Shown: positions 1 through 5,829 of the stretch, one piece after another
Position numbering within the stretch: position 1 is the stretch's first letter
How the letters are laid out: every line of letters starts with the position of its first letter
NCBI GenBank assembly: GCA_005789975.1
Contig: SXWC01000080.1
Span: 1 to 5,944 of the forward strand
Source: Planctomycetaceae bacterium
Lineage (GTDB): Bacteria; Planctomycetota; Planctomycetia; Pirellulales; UBA1268
Direction of reading: 5' to 3'
Length of the DNA stretch: 5,944 nucleotides
Notes under the pieces: model-generated
Told to the model about the DNA's origin: nothing
Database searches by the model: none
What the model saw: the letters and a program-made list of their open reading frames with translations, nothing else
Made by a program: the position numbers and the translations under genes

Positions 1-254
1 GCCGCCAGGTTGTAGACCTCGGTGGGACGGATCTCCCGGATCAGACGGACGAGGCCGTTGCCGTCGGAGAGGTCCCCGTAGTGGAGCTGCAGTTGGGGCG
101 ACTCGCCGAAGATCAGGTGCTCGATCCGGCCCGTCCCGAAGGTGCTCGACCGCCGCCTGAGGCCGTGGACCTCGTAGCCCTTCGCGATCAACAGTTCGGC
201 GAGATAGGAACCATCCTGACCGGTCACACCGGTGATCAGCGCGCGGCGGTGCAT
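1..254 (-). CDS. gmd: GDP-mannose 4,6-dehydratase, N-terminal part (cut by window edge)
   Basis: This cytoplasmic short-chain dehydrogenase/reductase converts GDP-D-mannose to GDP-4-keto-6-deoxy-D-mannose, the precursor of GDP-fucose, GDP-rhamnose and related donors. Only the first 84 codons are present. They read [20 protein letters not shown], which carries the NADP-binding glycine motif (G9, G12, G15) and the TGQDGSYL signature of this enzyme. They continue with the arginine-rich RRRSSTF stretch (residues 33-39) that contacts NADP in the family, an HYGDLSD block (58-64) and VYNLA (80-84). The catalytic Ser/Thr-Tyr-Lys residues lie beyond the edge, so activity cannot be judged here. The start is fixed by AAGGAG five bases upstream. 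The gene follows the glycosyltransferase by 123 bases on the same strand, which suggests one glycan biosynthesis locus. A related epimerase is the only real alternative, and the early residues favour Gmd clearly. Confidence 0.93.
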   Translation of the reverse strand, partial: MHRRALITGVTGQDGSYLAELLIAKGYEVHGLRRRSSTFGTGRIEHLIFGESPQLQLHYGDLSDGNGLVRLIREIRPTEVYNLA

Positions 255-259
255 GCAAT

Positions 260-265
260 CTCCTT
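260..265 (-). promoter_or_regulatory. Ribosome binding site of the GDP-mannose dehydratase gene
   Basis: Read on the minus strand the sequence is AAGGAG-ATTGC-ATG: a strong Shine-Dalgarno core five bases before the ATG at 254. It fixes the start codon, which also places the NADP-binding glycine motif directly at the N-terminus as is usual for this family. Confidence 0.75.
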
Positions 266-377
266 GAGCACTCTTGGATCACTCTCTCCGTCCGGGCGGC
301 CACCGTGGGATGGGCAGTCTGCGGACATGGGATCGGGGGAGAAGGTAGCAGGAGGCGGAACGGCCAGGAATGCCATT

Positions 378-1502
378 TCAGACGCTGTTCCGCCCCAAAA
401 CCGACTCGTAGACCCCCAGGTAGCCCTGGGCCGTCTTGGCCCACGAGTAACCGGCGGCGTGAGCCCGCATCCGCTCGGCGAACTCCGGGTCGCCGCGTTG
501 GACCGTCAGGCCGGCGTCGTAGGCCGCTTTCATCGCCGCCGGATCGAACGAATCGAAGTAGAAGCCGTTGTCGCCGGCAACCTCCGGCAGGCATGTCTCA
601 CGGGAAAGAAAGACCGGCTTACCGCACTGCATCGCCTCGAGCACGGGAAATCCGAAACCCTCGGTGAGCGACGGAAACAGGAACGCCTCGCAGTGCTCGT
701 AGAGCCACTGGCGGTCGGCATCGGAGACCTCGCCCGCCAGGATGGCCCGGTCCCCAAGTTCCCGGGAGGCGATCTCGCGGCCGAGAAAGTCACCGTAGGG
801 GGTCGCCTTCTTGCCGGCGATCACCAGCCGTCGGCCGGGGAGGTGATCGATCAGGTCGAAGAGAACGTGAAAGTTCTTGTGGGGCAGGCAGTTGCCCACG
901 GTGAGCACGAAGGGGCCGTCGGCCAGAAAGGCCGGCCGCGCGGTCGCCGGTGCGGGAGGGCCGGCCAGCCCGAGGGGGACGACATGCAGGGGGCGGTCGC
1001 CCAGCTTCAGGTGCGCCCGCACGTCGTCGGCGACGTAGTGCGTGTCGGTGACGATCGCGCTGGCCCGATCGACCTTTGCCTGGATGCCCGCCAGTTTGCG
1101 TCTGGTCTTCCCTGACTCCTCGTCGTTTCCGCTCTCGTGCAGGAACGTGAGGTCGTGAATGGTGAGCACGATCGGCACGCGGTCGTCGAGCGGCAGGTAT
1201 TTCGAGAGCTGGTTGGTGTTGTGCCAGAGATCGAGAGGCGTCCTTGGCGGGAGAAACCGGATGAACGGCCGCAGCGGACGCAGAACGACCTCCTTGCGCC
1301 AGCGGGAGGCGACGATCCGCTGGAAGCCGCCCTCCGGGAAGTGGCGGTCGGCTCCGGGGGGCAGGAAAAAAACCGGCTCGAAACGGCCGGGGGCCAGCCG
1401 CAGCAGTTCCCGGGCGAGATACAGTGAAAACCGACCGAGTCCGCAGTTGATGTGCCGGAGTTTCTCGAGGTCGATGGCGATGCGGGGCAGGCGATCAGGC
1501 AT
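378..1502 (-). CDS. GT-B glycosyltransferase, family 1/4 type
   Basis: This is a predicted cytoplasmic or membrane-associated sugar transferase of 374 residues, a normal full length for a GT4-like enzyme. The N-terminal domain begins with RIAIDLEKLRHINCGLGRF (residues 7-25), whose GLGRF corresponds to the glycine-rich acceptor-side loop of the fold. It continues through an IHDLTF block (115-120). The C-terminal donor domain opens with FVLTVGNCLPHKNF (198-211) and holds the hallmark EGFGFPVLE (281-289), with E281 and E289 forming the E-x7-E nucleotide-sugar motif. CGKPV and CLPEVAGDNG (293-313) follow, as expected. The reading frame is open upstream to 1676, but that extension is low-complexity and unlike the family. 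MPDRLPRIAID is therefore the likelier start, although no good Shine-Dalgarno precedes it. The gene lies just upstream of gmd, so the donor could be GDP-mannose or a GDP-deoxyhexose; that is inference, and donor, acceptor and linkage cannot be read from the sequence. Confidence 0.9.
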   Translation of the reverse strand: MPDRLPRIAIDLEKLRHINCGLGRFSLYLARELLRLAPGRFEPVFFLPPGADRHFPEGGFQRIVASRWRKEVVLRPLRPFIRFLPPRTPLDLWHNTNQLSKYLPLDDRVPIVLTIHDLTFLHESGNDEESGKTRRKLAGIQAKVDRASAIVTDTHYVADDVRAHLKLGDRPLHVVPLGLAGPPAPATARPAFLADGPFVLTVGNCLPHKNFHVLFDLIDHLPGRRLVIAGKKATPYGDFLGREIASRELGDRAILAGEVSDADRQWLYEHCEAFLFPSLTEGFGFPVLEAMQCGKPVFLSRETCLPEVAGDNGFYFDSFDPAAMKAAYDAGLTVQRGDPEFAERMRAHAAGYSWAKTAQGYLGVYESVLGRNSV

Positions 1503-1686
1503 GTCAGGTCCAGCGGCTGGGGTCGCCATCATCGCGGTTGGCGTGGCCGCAGCACAACTCGGCGAGGCCCCCCGGGCCGCCGTTCCCCTGCTCGAGTGGT
1601 GGCTGCCCGAGGTGATCCGGCGGGTGTCGGCCGGCCGCGTCGCGGAGGGTGTCCTCTTCCGAATACCCCCGCTCAAACCCGTCGCA

Positions 1687-1728
1687 CACCGGCCCCGTCA
1701 GGCCAGCAGGGCATCGATCGGGCCGGTG
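1687..1728 (-). repeat. Inverted repeat (potential stem-loop) across the DUF1552 stop codon
   Basis: CACCGGCCC at 1687-1695 is perfectly complementary to GGGCCGGTG at 1720-1728. The 9-bp, almost all G/C stem has a 24-base loop that contains the TGA stop of the DUF1552 gene. No T-run follows on the minus strand, so it does not fit a standard intrinsic terminator. It might slow 3' exonuclease decay of the upstream message, or it may be chance in GC-rich coding DNA. Confidence 0.35.
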
Positions 1729-3047
1729 GAGTCGGCAAAGCGGTCGGCCTTCACCCCCATCGTGCCGGCGATGGTCAGCCAGAGATTCGCAAGCGCGGTG
1801 CCGTCCGGGCAGTGCAGATGCCGGCCGGTGCGGAATCGGCCGCCCCCCGAGCCGGCCACGATGATCGGCAGCCGGGTGTATTGGTGGGTCGCACCATCGC
1901 CGAGCCCCGCCCCGTAGACGAAGAGCGTGTTGTCGAGCAGCGACCGGCCGTCGGCCTCCTTGATCGCGTCCATCCGCGCGATGAGGTGGGCGTAGATCTC
2001 CATGTGAAAGCGGTCGAGCGCCAGCAATTCCTTCGTGAACTGGTGCTGGTCGTGCGACATCTGATGATGGCTCATCGGCTTGTCGAACAGCCCCTCGTAG
2101 GTGAACGGCGTGTCCCACCGCTCCGCTCCGACCATCAGCGTGGCCACGTTCGTGATCCCGGCCTGCAGGGCGGCCACCATCATCTCGCCCATCAGGCGGA
2201 TGTAGTCGCCGCGGGGCAGGTGGGAATCGACCGGCAGGTCGAGCTTCACCTTCGAGAGATCGACCTTCAGCTTCTCCCGGCGGTCGATCTGCTCCTCGAT
2301 CGAGCGGATCGACTCGAAGTACTCGGCGAACTTGTCGCGGTCGGATTTCCCCAGCCGTTTCTGCATGTCGCGGGCGTCGTCGAGAACGAGGTCGGTGATC
2401 GAGCGGGCCTCCTTCGCGCCACCCGTGCCGAACAGCCTCGCGTAGACCTTCCGGGGATCGCGGAGCGAGGGGGCGGGCTGGCCGGCCGAGTACCAGGAGA
2501 TGTTGTCGAAGTACATCGACTCCTTGTTGTCGGTGTGGCTGTTGCAGCTGAGCTCCAGCGTCCGCAGCGGCGTGGTCCCGCCCACGACGTCGCCCACGAC
2601 GTGATCGAGCGTGCGGGCCAGCGGGTAAATCGAGTCCTTGACGGAGTGGGCCGTGGCCTGGCTGAGGAAGCAGGAGCCGCACTGGGCGTGAACGTCGCTG
2701 CCGTTCTTGTAGAAGCGGTCCATGCCCGAGACGAACGTGATCTTCCGCACGAACGGCTCGAGCGGCGCCTGGGTCGGCGTCAGCGAGGTGAGCGGGTGGA
2801 GGCCGACGGCGACACCATCGTTCACGTTGACGGCGGTCTTGCCGTTGCTGAACTGCGGAACGGCGGCGTCGGCCTCCCCGGGAAAGAAGCCGCGGCGGAC
2901 GACGCCGTCGGGAAGGTAGAAGAATGCAAGACGCTGCGCGCCCCGGTGGGCCGGCGCCGCCGTCGCCAGGCTCTCCAGCCAGGGAAGGGCGAGCGACGCG
3001 CCTGCGGCACCGCGAAGGAAGGTGCGGCGGGTGTGGGACGAGGGCAT
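1698..3047 (-). CDS. DUF1552 family protein with twin-arginine signal
   Basis: This 449-residue protein belongs to the DUF1552 family, which is abundant in planctomycetes and has no established biochemical role. It starts MPSSHTRRTFLRG, a clear twin-arginine export motif (T6-R7-R8-T9-F10-L11-R12). A hydrophobic stretch follows to about residue 28, with plausible signal-peptidase cleavage near APA (31-33), so a folded and perhaps cofactor-bearing protein is probably sent across the cytoplasmic membrane. Family landmarks in order are FFYLPDGV (42-49), an ISWYSAGQP block (183-191), an RSIEEQIDRREKL helix (248-260), the histidine cluster SHHQMSHDQHQF (326-337), LFVYGAGLGDGATHQYTRLP (375-394) and GSGGGRFRTGRHL (399-411). 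The last two blocks resemble the C-terminal part of DUF1501 proteins, which have been likened to the alkaline phosphatase/sulfatase fold; that link is inference. The start is fixed by an excellent ribosome binding site, and the gene sits 5 bases behind the cytochrome gene. Longer in-frame extensions overlap that gene and are not credible. Confidence 0.92.
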   Translation of the reverse strand: MPSSHTRRTFLRGAAGASLALPWLESLATAAPAHRGAQRLAFFYLPDGVVRRGFFPGEADAAVPQFSNGKTAVNVNDGVAVGLHPLTSLTPTQAPLEPFVRKITFVSGMDRFYKNGSDVHAQCGSCFLSQATAHSVKDSIYPLARTLDHVVGDVVGGTTPLRTLELSCNSHTDNKESMYFDNISWYSAGQPAPSLRDPRKVYARLFGTGGAKEARSITDLVLDDARDMQKRLGKSDRDKFAEYFESIRSIEEQIDRREKLKVDLSKVKLDLPVDSHLPRGDYIRLMGEMMVAALQAGITNVATLMVGAERWDTPFTYEGLFDKPMSHHQMSHDQHQFTKELLALDRFHMEIYAHLIARMDAIKEADGRSLLDNTLFVYGAGLGDGATHQYTRLPIIVAGSGGGRFRTGRHLHCPDGTALANLWLTIAGTMGVKADRFADSTGPIDALLA

Positions 3048-3050
3048 CGC

Positions 3051-3060
3051 AATCACCTCC
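3051..3060 (-). promoter_or_regulatory. Strong ribosome binding site that contains the upstream stop codon
   Basis: On the minus strand the junction reads GGAGGTGATTGCG-ATG. GGAGGTGAT matches the 16S anti-Shine-Dalgarno complement almost completely. The TGA inside it (3055-3053) is the stop codon of the cytochrome gene, so a ribosome terminating there sits on the site that starts the DUF1552 gene. This supports co-transcription and probably translational coupling, and it fixes the DUF1552 start at 3047. Confidence 0.85.
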
Positions 3061-5104
3061 GGAATGTGTCGCTGAGGACCACCAGCCTGATCAAATCCTG
3101 AATGCGGTGGCCATCGGCGGCCGATGCCTTCACGATCGCGTCGATCGCGGGAGCGTCGGCCGCGGTGCAGGGTCGGCCGCAGGCGTAGGAAAGGAGGTGG
3201 GCCGCGAAGCCGCGGGCGAAACGATCCTTCTCGGCCAGGAGCGCGTCCTTGAAGCCGACGATGTCCTTGAACGCATGATCGCCGAAGATCGTGCCCGCCG
3301 GGTCGACCGGCCGGCCGTTGGGGTAGGTGTCCCGCCACACCCCCGCTTCGTCGTAATTCTCGAAGGCGAAACCGAGCGGGTCGATCCGTCGATGGCAGCC
3401 CGCGCACGATGGGTTGGTGCGGTGGGCCTCGAACCGCTCGCGGAGCGTGAGATGCTCCTCATCCTCACCCGGCTCCTCGGCCAGGACCGGCACGTTGCCC
3501 GGCGGAGGTGGCGGGGGATCGTTGAGGATCACGGTGGCCAGCCACGCCCCCCGTGTGATCGGCTTGGTCTGGCGAGGCCCCGAGGTCATCGTCATCGTCG
3601 CCGCCGTGGTGATCAGGCCTCCCTGGCGGCGGTCGGTGATCGGCACCCGCCGCATGGTCACATCGGACACCTCGCCGTGGCCCGCCCGGCCGTCCCGGTA
3701 CCAGCCGTCGAGCAGGCTGCTGCGGTAGCTGAAGTCGGAGTCGATGAAGTCGGTGATCGGCCGGTTCTCGACGAGCACCGCCTCGAAGACCAGGAGCGGC
3801 TCGAACATCATGTGCATGCTCGCCCGATATTCGGCGAAGTAGAACGACGGGTGCCGAGCCATGTCGGGTTCGGAGGCGATGATCCGTTCGAGCTGCAGCC
3901 ACTGGATCGGAAAGGCATCGCAGAACCGCTTGAGCCGTCGGTCGCGGAGCAGCCGCTCGACCTGGGCTCCCAGCACCTCGGGCTCATGCAGGGTGCCGGC
4001 CGCGGCCAGGCCCACGAGTTCGTCGTCGGGGAGCCCTCCCCAGAGGAAGAAGGCCAGCCGCGAGGCGAGGGCGAAGTCGTCGAGCCGGGAGCCGCCGGGA
4101 ACCGTGGCGTCGCAGAGGTAGATGAACTGCGGGGAGGCCAGCGCGGCAGCGGCGGCGGTCTTCATGGCATCGACGAAGGGGGTGCCCTCCGCGACGGAGG
4201 CCAGGACATGCCGGGCGTAGCGATCGACGACGGCCGGCTCGACGGGCCGACGAAAAGCCCGCGAGAGGAAACGCTGCAGCCGATCGCGAACGGCGGCGGA
4301 CGTCGCCTCCGGCGGCCCGGGCGGCGGTTCGAAGAAGTCGTTCCAGATGCCGACGTTGTCCCGGTTGAAGTCCGGACTGTCGACCACGGAGCGGGCCAGC
4401 TGCAGAAACTGCTCCATGAGCAGCGGGGACATCGAGAGATGATCGCCCTGGGTGTCGAAGCCGTGCTCGGCCCGCAGATCCTGCGCGAACGGGGCCGTGC
4501 CGCGGAGCTGCCGCTCGCCGTCTCCATCCTTGCCGAGCGGCCTGCTGAACACGACCACGTGCTCCGGCAGCACGCCCCGTGCCGGGTCGAAGTACTGGTT
4601 CAGGTCGCGCATCATCCGCTCGGGAAGCGGGTGAACGTCGAAGGCCAGCTGGAACAGATCGCGGACGGCGTTGTCGTATTGAAAGCGGGTCATCCTTCGG
4701 ATCGGCGTGCCCACCGGCTTTGCGGCCTTCGCCGCCGCCATCAGCAGGGACTCGAGCTGTGTCACGACCCCTTTGCGGAGGGCCGGGTCGAGCGGCGGCT
4801 CCTCCGGAGGCGGCATGTGGCCCGACTCGACGGCCTTGAGCAGGTCGGCGAGCAGCTCGGGCCGGGATGTCAGATCGTCAGCGGTCCGCACGGCACTGAG
4901 GTCCACGTCGCCCTCGACGGCGTAACCGCCGCCGTGGCACTTGACGCAGTGGTCGCGAAACAGCGGATCGAGCATCGACCCGAGATTCGTCACGTCAGTT
5001 TCGGCCGTCCCCACCGCCGGAACTCCGCCCGCGCACAGCCAGACCACCGCCGCCCACGGCAGCGGGGTGAACCGGGAGGGCGTCGCGAACGGGGAGAAGG
5101 TCAT
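3053..5104 (-). CDS. Planctomycete-type secreted cytochrome (DUF1587/1595/1592/1588/1585)
   Basis: This 683-residue protein has the module order of the planctomycete cytochrome family, whose physiological role is not established. Residues 1 to about 34 form a Sec-type signal peptide (hydrophobic PWAAVVWLCAGGVP, then cleavage near GTA-ET). A class-I-cytochrome-like haem site CVKCH follows at about 53-57, with a downstream GHMPP whose methionine (about 97) is the likely second haem ligand. RRMTRFQYDNAVRDLF (about 136-151) marks DUF1587. RLQRFLSRAFRRPVEP (about 276-290) marks DUF1595. LASRLAFFLWGGLPDDEL (about 346-363) and the region beyond mark DUF1592. NDPPPPPPGNVP and the second haem motif CAGCH (about 567-571), followed by RRIDPLGFAFENYD, mark DUF1588. 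A GFAAHLLSYACGR block starting about 632 marks DUF1585. The protein is compact for the family, with no obvious extra carbohydrate-binding insert. Two CxxCH motifs suggest a dihaem protein acting outside the cytoplasmic membrane, presumably with the coupled DUF1552 partner. An in-frame GTG at 5110 could instead be the start; neither start has a convincing Shine-Dalgarno. Confidence 0.92.
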   Translation of the reverse strand: MTFSPFATPSRFTPLPWAAVVWLCAGGVPAVGTAETDVTNLGSMLDPLFRDHCVKCHGGGYAVEGDVDLSAVRTADDLTSRPELLADLLKAVESGHMPPPEEPPLDPALRKGVVTQLESLLMAAAKAAKPVGTPIRRMTRFQYDNAVRDLFQLAFDVHPLPERMMRDLNQYFDPARGVLPEHVVVFSRPLGKDGDGERQLRGTAPFAQDLRAEHGFDTQGDHLSMSPLLMEQFLQLARSVVDSPDFNRDNVGIWNDFFEPPPGPPEATSAAVRDRLQRFLSRAFRRPVEPAVVDRYARHVLASVAEGTPFVDAMKTAAAAALASPQFIYLCDATVPGGSRLDDFALASRLAFFLWGGLPDDELVGLAAAGTLHEPEVLGAQVERLLRDRRLKRFCDAFPIQWLQLERIIASEPDMARHPSFYFAEYRASMHMMFEPLLVFEAVLVENRPITDFIDSDFSYRSSLLDGWYRDGRAGHGEVSDVTMRRVPITDRRQGGLITTAATMTMTSGPRQTKPITRGAWLATVILNDPPPPPPGNVPVLAEEPGEDEEHLTLRERFEAHRTNPSCAGCHRRIDPLGFAFENYDEAGVWRDTYPNGRPVDPAGTIFGDHAFKDIVGFKDALLAEKDRFARGFAAHLLSYACGRPCTAADAPAIDAIVKASAADGHRIQDLIRLVVLSDTFRR

Positions 5105-5191
5105 GGCCACCGCCGAACAAGGGGGAGAGCCGGTGCCGCAAGGCCGGAGCCACGATTTGTGACGCCGCCTGAAAATCGGGGAATCTCCAGC

Positions 5192-5210
5192 AGCGGGATT
5201 ATAGCCCGCT
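5192..5210. repeat. Perfect 6-bp inverted repeat enclosing TATAAT
   Basis: On the minus strand the sequence is AGCGGG-CTATAAT-CCCGCT: two perfectly complementary 6-base arms around a 7-base centre that is itself the -10 hexamer. Such symmetry over a promoter element is typical of an operator for a dimeric regulator, but no regulator gene is nearby and the arms could pair by chance in GC-rich DNA. A transcript starting just downstream would carry at most one arm, so this is more plausibly a DNA-level element than an RNA hairpin. Confidence 0.5.
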
Positions 5211-5226
5211 CGCCGCCACGTCTGAC
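5198..5226 (-). promoter_or_regulatory. Candidate sigma-70-type promoter for the cytochrome/DUF1552 operon
   Basis: A perfect TATAAT -10 box lies at 5203-5198 on the minus strand, a notable match in such GC-rich surroundings. Exactly 17 bases upstream is GTCAGA (5226-5221), which shares three of six positions with TTGACA, so the -35 element is weak. Transcription would start near 5190, leaving about 87 bases of leader before the ATG at 5104. No other sequence upstream of the operon looks as promoter-like. Confidence 0.5.
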
Positions 5227-5258
5227 CCCCTCCCCAACGCTCTCATCAGCACTGGTGG

Positions 5259-5302
5259 AAAAACCGGCAAGGGGTCGACCAAGGGATCATCCATGCCGCC
5301 GG
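5259..5302 (-). terminator. Weak intrinsic-terminator candidate downstream of the lipoprotein gene
   Basis: On the minus strand CCGGC (5302-5298) can pair with GCCGG (5268-5264), and TTTTT follows immediately (5263-5259). Alternatively CGGCA can pair with TGCCG one register over. The stem is only 5 bp and the loop is 24-29 bases, so folding is marginal. Position and T-run fit termination of the lipoprotein transcript before the next promoter, but about 110 bases separate it from the stop codon. Confidence 0.3.
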
Positions 5303-5411
5303 ATTTCATCGTGAGTCCGCTGTATTGCCCGGTTCTGGCAGGCGATTGGCCCCGGGGATTCTCTCAGGCTTTGGTTGATGTGGTGTCGGCAGCATGCGCC
5401 GCTTGCCGCTT

Positions 5412-5813
5412 TCAGTATTTCTTTGGCCGCAACGAGTCCGGAGGTTCAAGTTGCGGCGAGTCGACACCAACGGCCTTCAGCTCATTGAGCCACGCATCCC
5501 GGCCAAGACCCGTCGTGGCTTTGTCGGTGGTCGAGTCGATCATGAAAAACCCGGGGGCATGGTCCGGATGGGGTGGAATGCCTTTCTTGGGTTCGATTCG
5601 TCCAAAAATGAAGTTGCCAGAGTGTCCAAGCTCTGCGACGTGCGGGCCGGCAACACACGCCCCGTCGTTGACACCATCTTTCACGAGAGCCGCCTCGGAG
5701 CGGCTCGCGAAGAAGACCGCGTAGCCATTTGGCAGCGGTTCGCCTTGGCTGCAGCCGACGAAAAACGTCGCCGTCAGAATCAACGTCGGGAGCTTGCATG
5801 ACAGGCCCGGCAT
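5412..5813 (-). CDS. Small predicted lipoprotein of unknown function
   Basis: I do not recognise an experimentally studied family for this 133-residue protein. It begins MPGLSCKLPTLILTATFFVG and then C21, which looks like a lipoprotein signal: a short N-region, a hydrophobic core, and FVGC as a lipobox that is atypical only at position -3. After lipidation at C21 the mature part would be about 113 residues, anchored to a membrane and exposed on its outer side. It contains GYAVFFASRSEAALV (30-44), HSGNFIFGRIEPK (64-76) and a C-terminal block GFFMIDSTTDKATTGL (88-103) followed by DAWLNELKAVGV (106-117). The last block reads like a short beta-hairpin and helix seen in uncharacterised planctomycete small secreted proteins; that resemblance is from memory only. 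AGGAAGAG eight bases upstream selects the start at 5813 over in-frame ATGs at 5849 and 5858. It is probably transcribed separately from the cytochrome operon, given the 307-base gap. Confidence 0.75.
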   Translation of the reverse strand: MPGLSCKLPTLILTATFFVGCSQGEPLPNGYAVFFASRSEAALVKDGVNDGACVAGPHVAELGHSGNFIFGRIEPKKGIPPHPDHAPGFFMIDSTTDKATTGLGRDAWLNELKAVGVDSPQLEPPDSLRPKKY

Positions 5814-5821
5814 CGTGATCG

Positions 5822-5829
5822 CTCTTCCT
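5822..5829 (-). promoter_or_regulatory. Ribosome binding site of the small lipoprotein gene
   Basis: The minus strand reads AGGAAGAG-CGATCACG-ATG, a good purine-rich Shine-Dalgarno with an 8-base spacer. It decides the start at 5813, which also gives a normal-length lipoprotein signal instead of one extended by 12-15 residues. Confidence 0.65.

Larger units (their letters stand above)
5105..5411. other. Gene-free stretch between lipoprotein and cytochrome genes
   Basis: I find no supportable gene in these 307 bases. Open frames on the plus strand here are continuations of antisense frames and lack family resemblance or a binding site. On the minus strand the stretch holds a weak terminator-like structure (5259-5302) near the lipoprotein gene, a promoter candidate inside an inverted repeat (5192-5226), and roughly 87 bases of predicted untranslated leader before the cytochrome start. 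A GGTCGACC palindrome at 5273-5280 has no evident role. No tRNA or recognisable riboswitch was seen. Confidence 0.6.

Noticed and set aside
81..1115. Plus-strand open frame of 344 codons opposite gmd and the glycosyltransferase
   Set aside because: It runs across two real minus-strand genes and the gap between them, and shows no domain of its own.
1503..1676. 58-residue N-terminal extension of the glycosyltransferase
   Set aside because: The extension is Ser/Thr/Ala/Arg-rich low complexity, unlike the N-terminus of GT4 enzymes, which normally begins just before the first beta strand as MPDRLPRIAID does.
1504..2682. Minus-strand open frame of 392 codons inside and beyond the DUF1552 gene
   Set aside because: Out-of-frame shadow of the DUF1552 gene, with an Arg/Pro/Gly/His-rich translation typical of frame-shifted GC-rich coding DNA.
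1452..3101. Plus-strand open frame of 549 codons opposite the DUF1552 gene
   Set aside because: Same antisense effect; no family motif, and the minus-strand protein has a Tat signal, a strong ribosome binding site and conserved blocks.
5273..5280. GGTCGACC palindrome flanked by CAAGGG direct repeats
   Set aside because: Eight-base palindromes are frequent in DNA of this composition, and nothing nearby suggests a site-specific recombination or binding function.
2924..5314. Very long plus-strand open frame (796 codons) opposite the cytochrome gene
   Set aside because: It is an antisense frame kept open by high G/C at third codon positions of the real gene. Its translation is low-complexity, rich in Arg, Gly, Glu and Val, with no recognisable domain, while the minus strand shows all expected family motifs.
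5387..5408. CGGCA/TGCCG inverted repeat just after the lipoprotein stop
   Set aside because: Only 5 bp of stem and no T-run on the minus strand, so it does not qualify as a terminator; likely chance.
5394..5801. Plus-strand open frame of 135 codons opposite the lipoprotein gene
   Set aside because: No signal, no motif and no evident ribosome binding site; the minus-strand frame has a signal peptide, a lipobox-like site and a Shine-Dalgarno.
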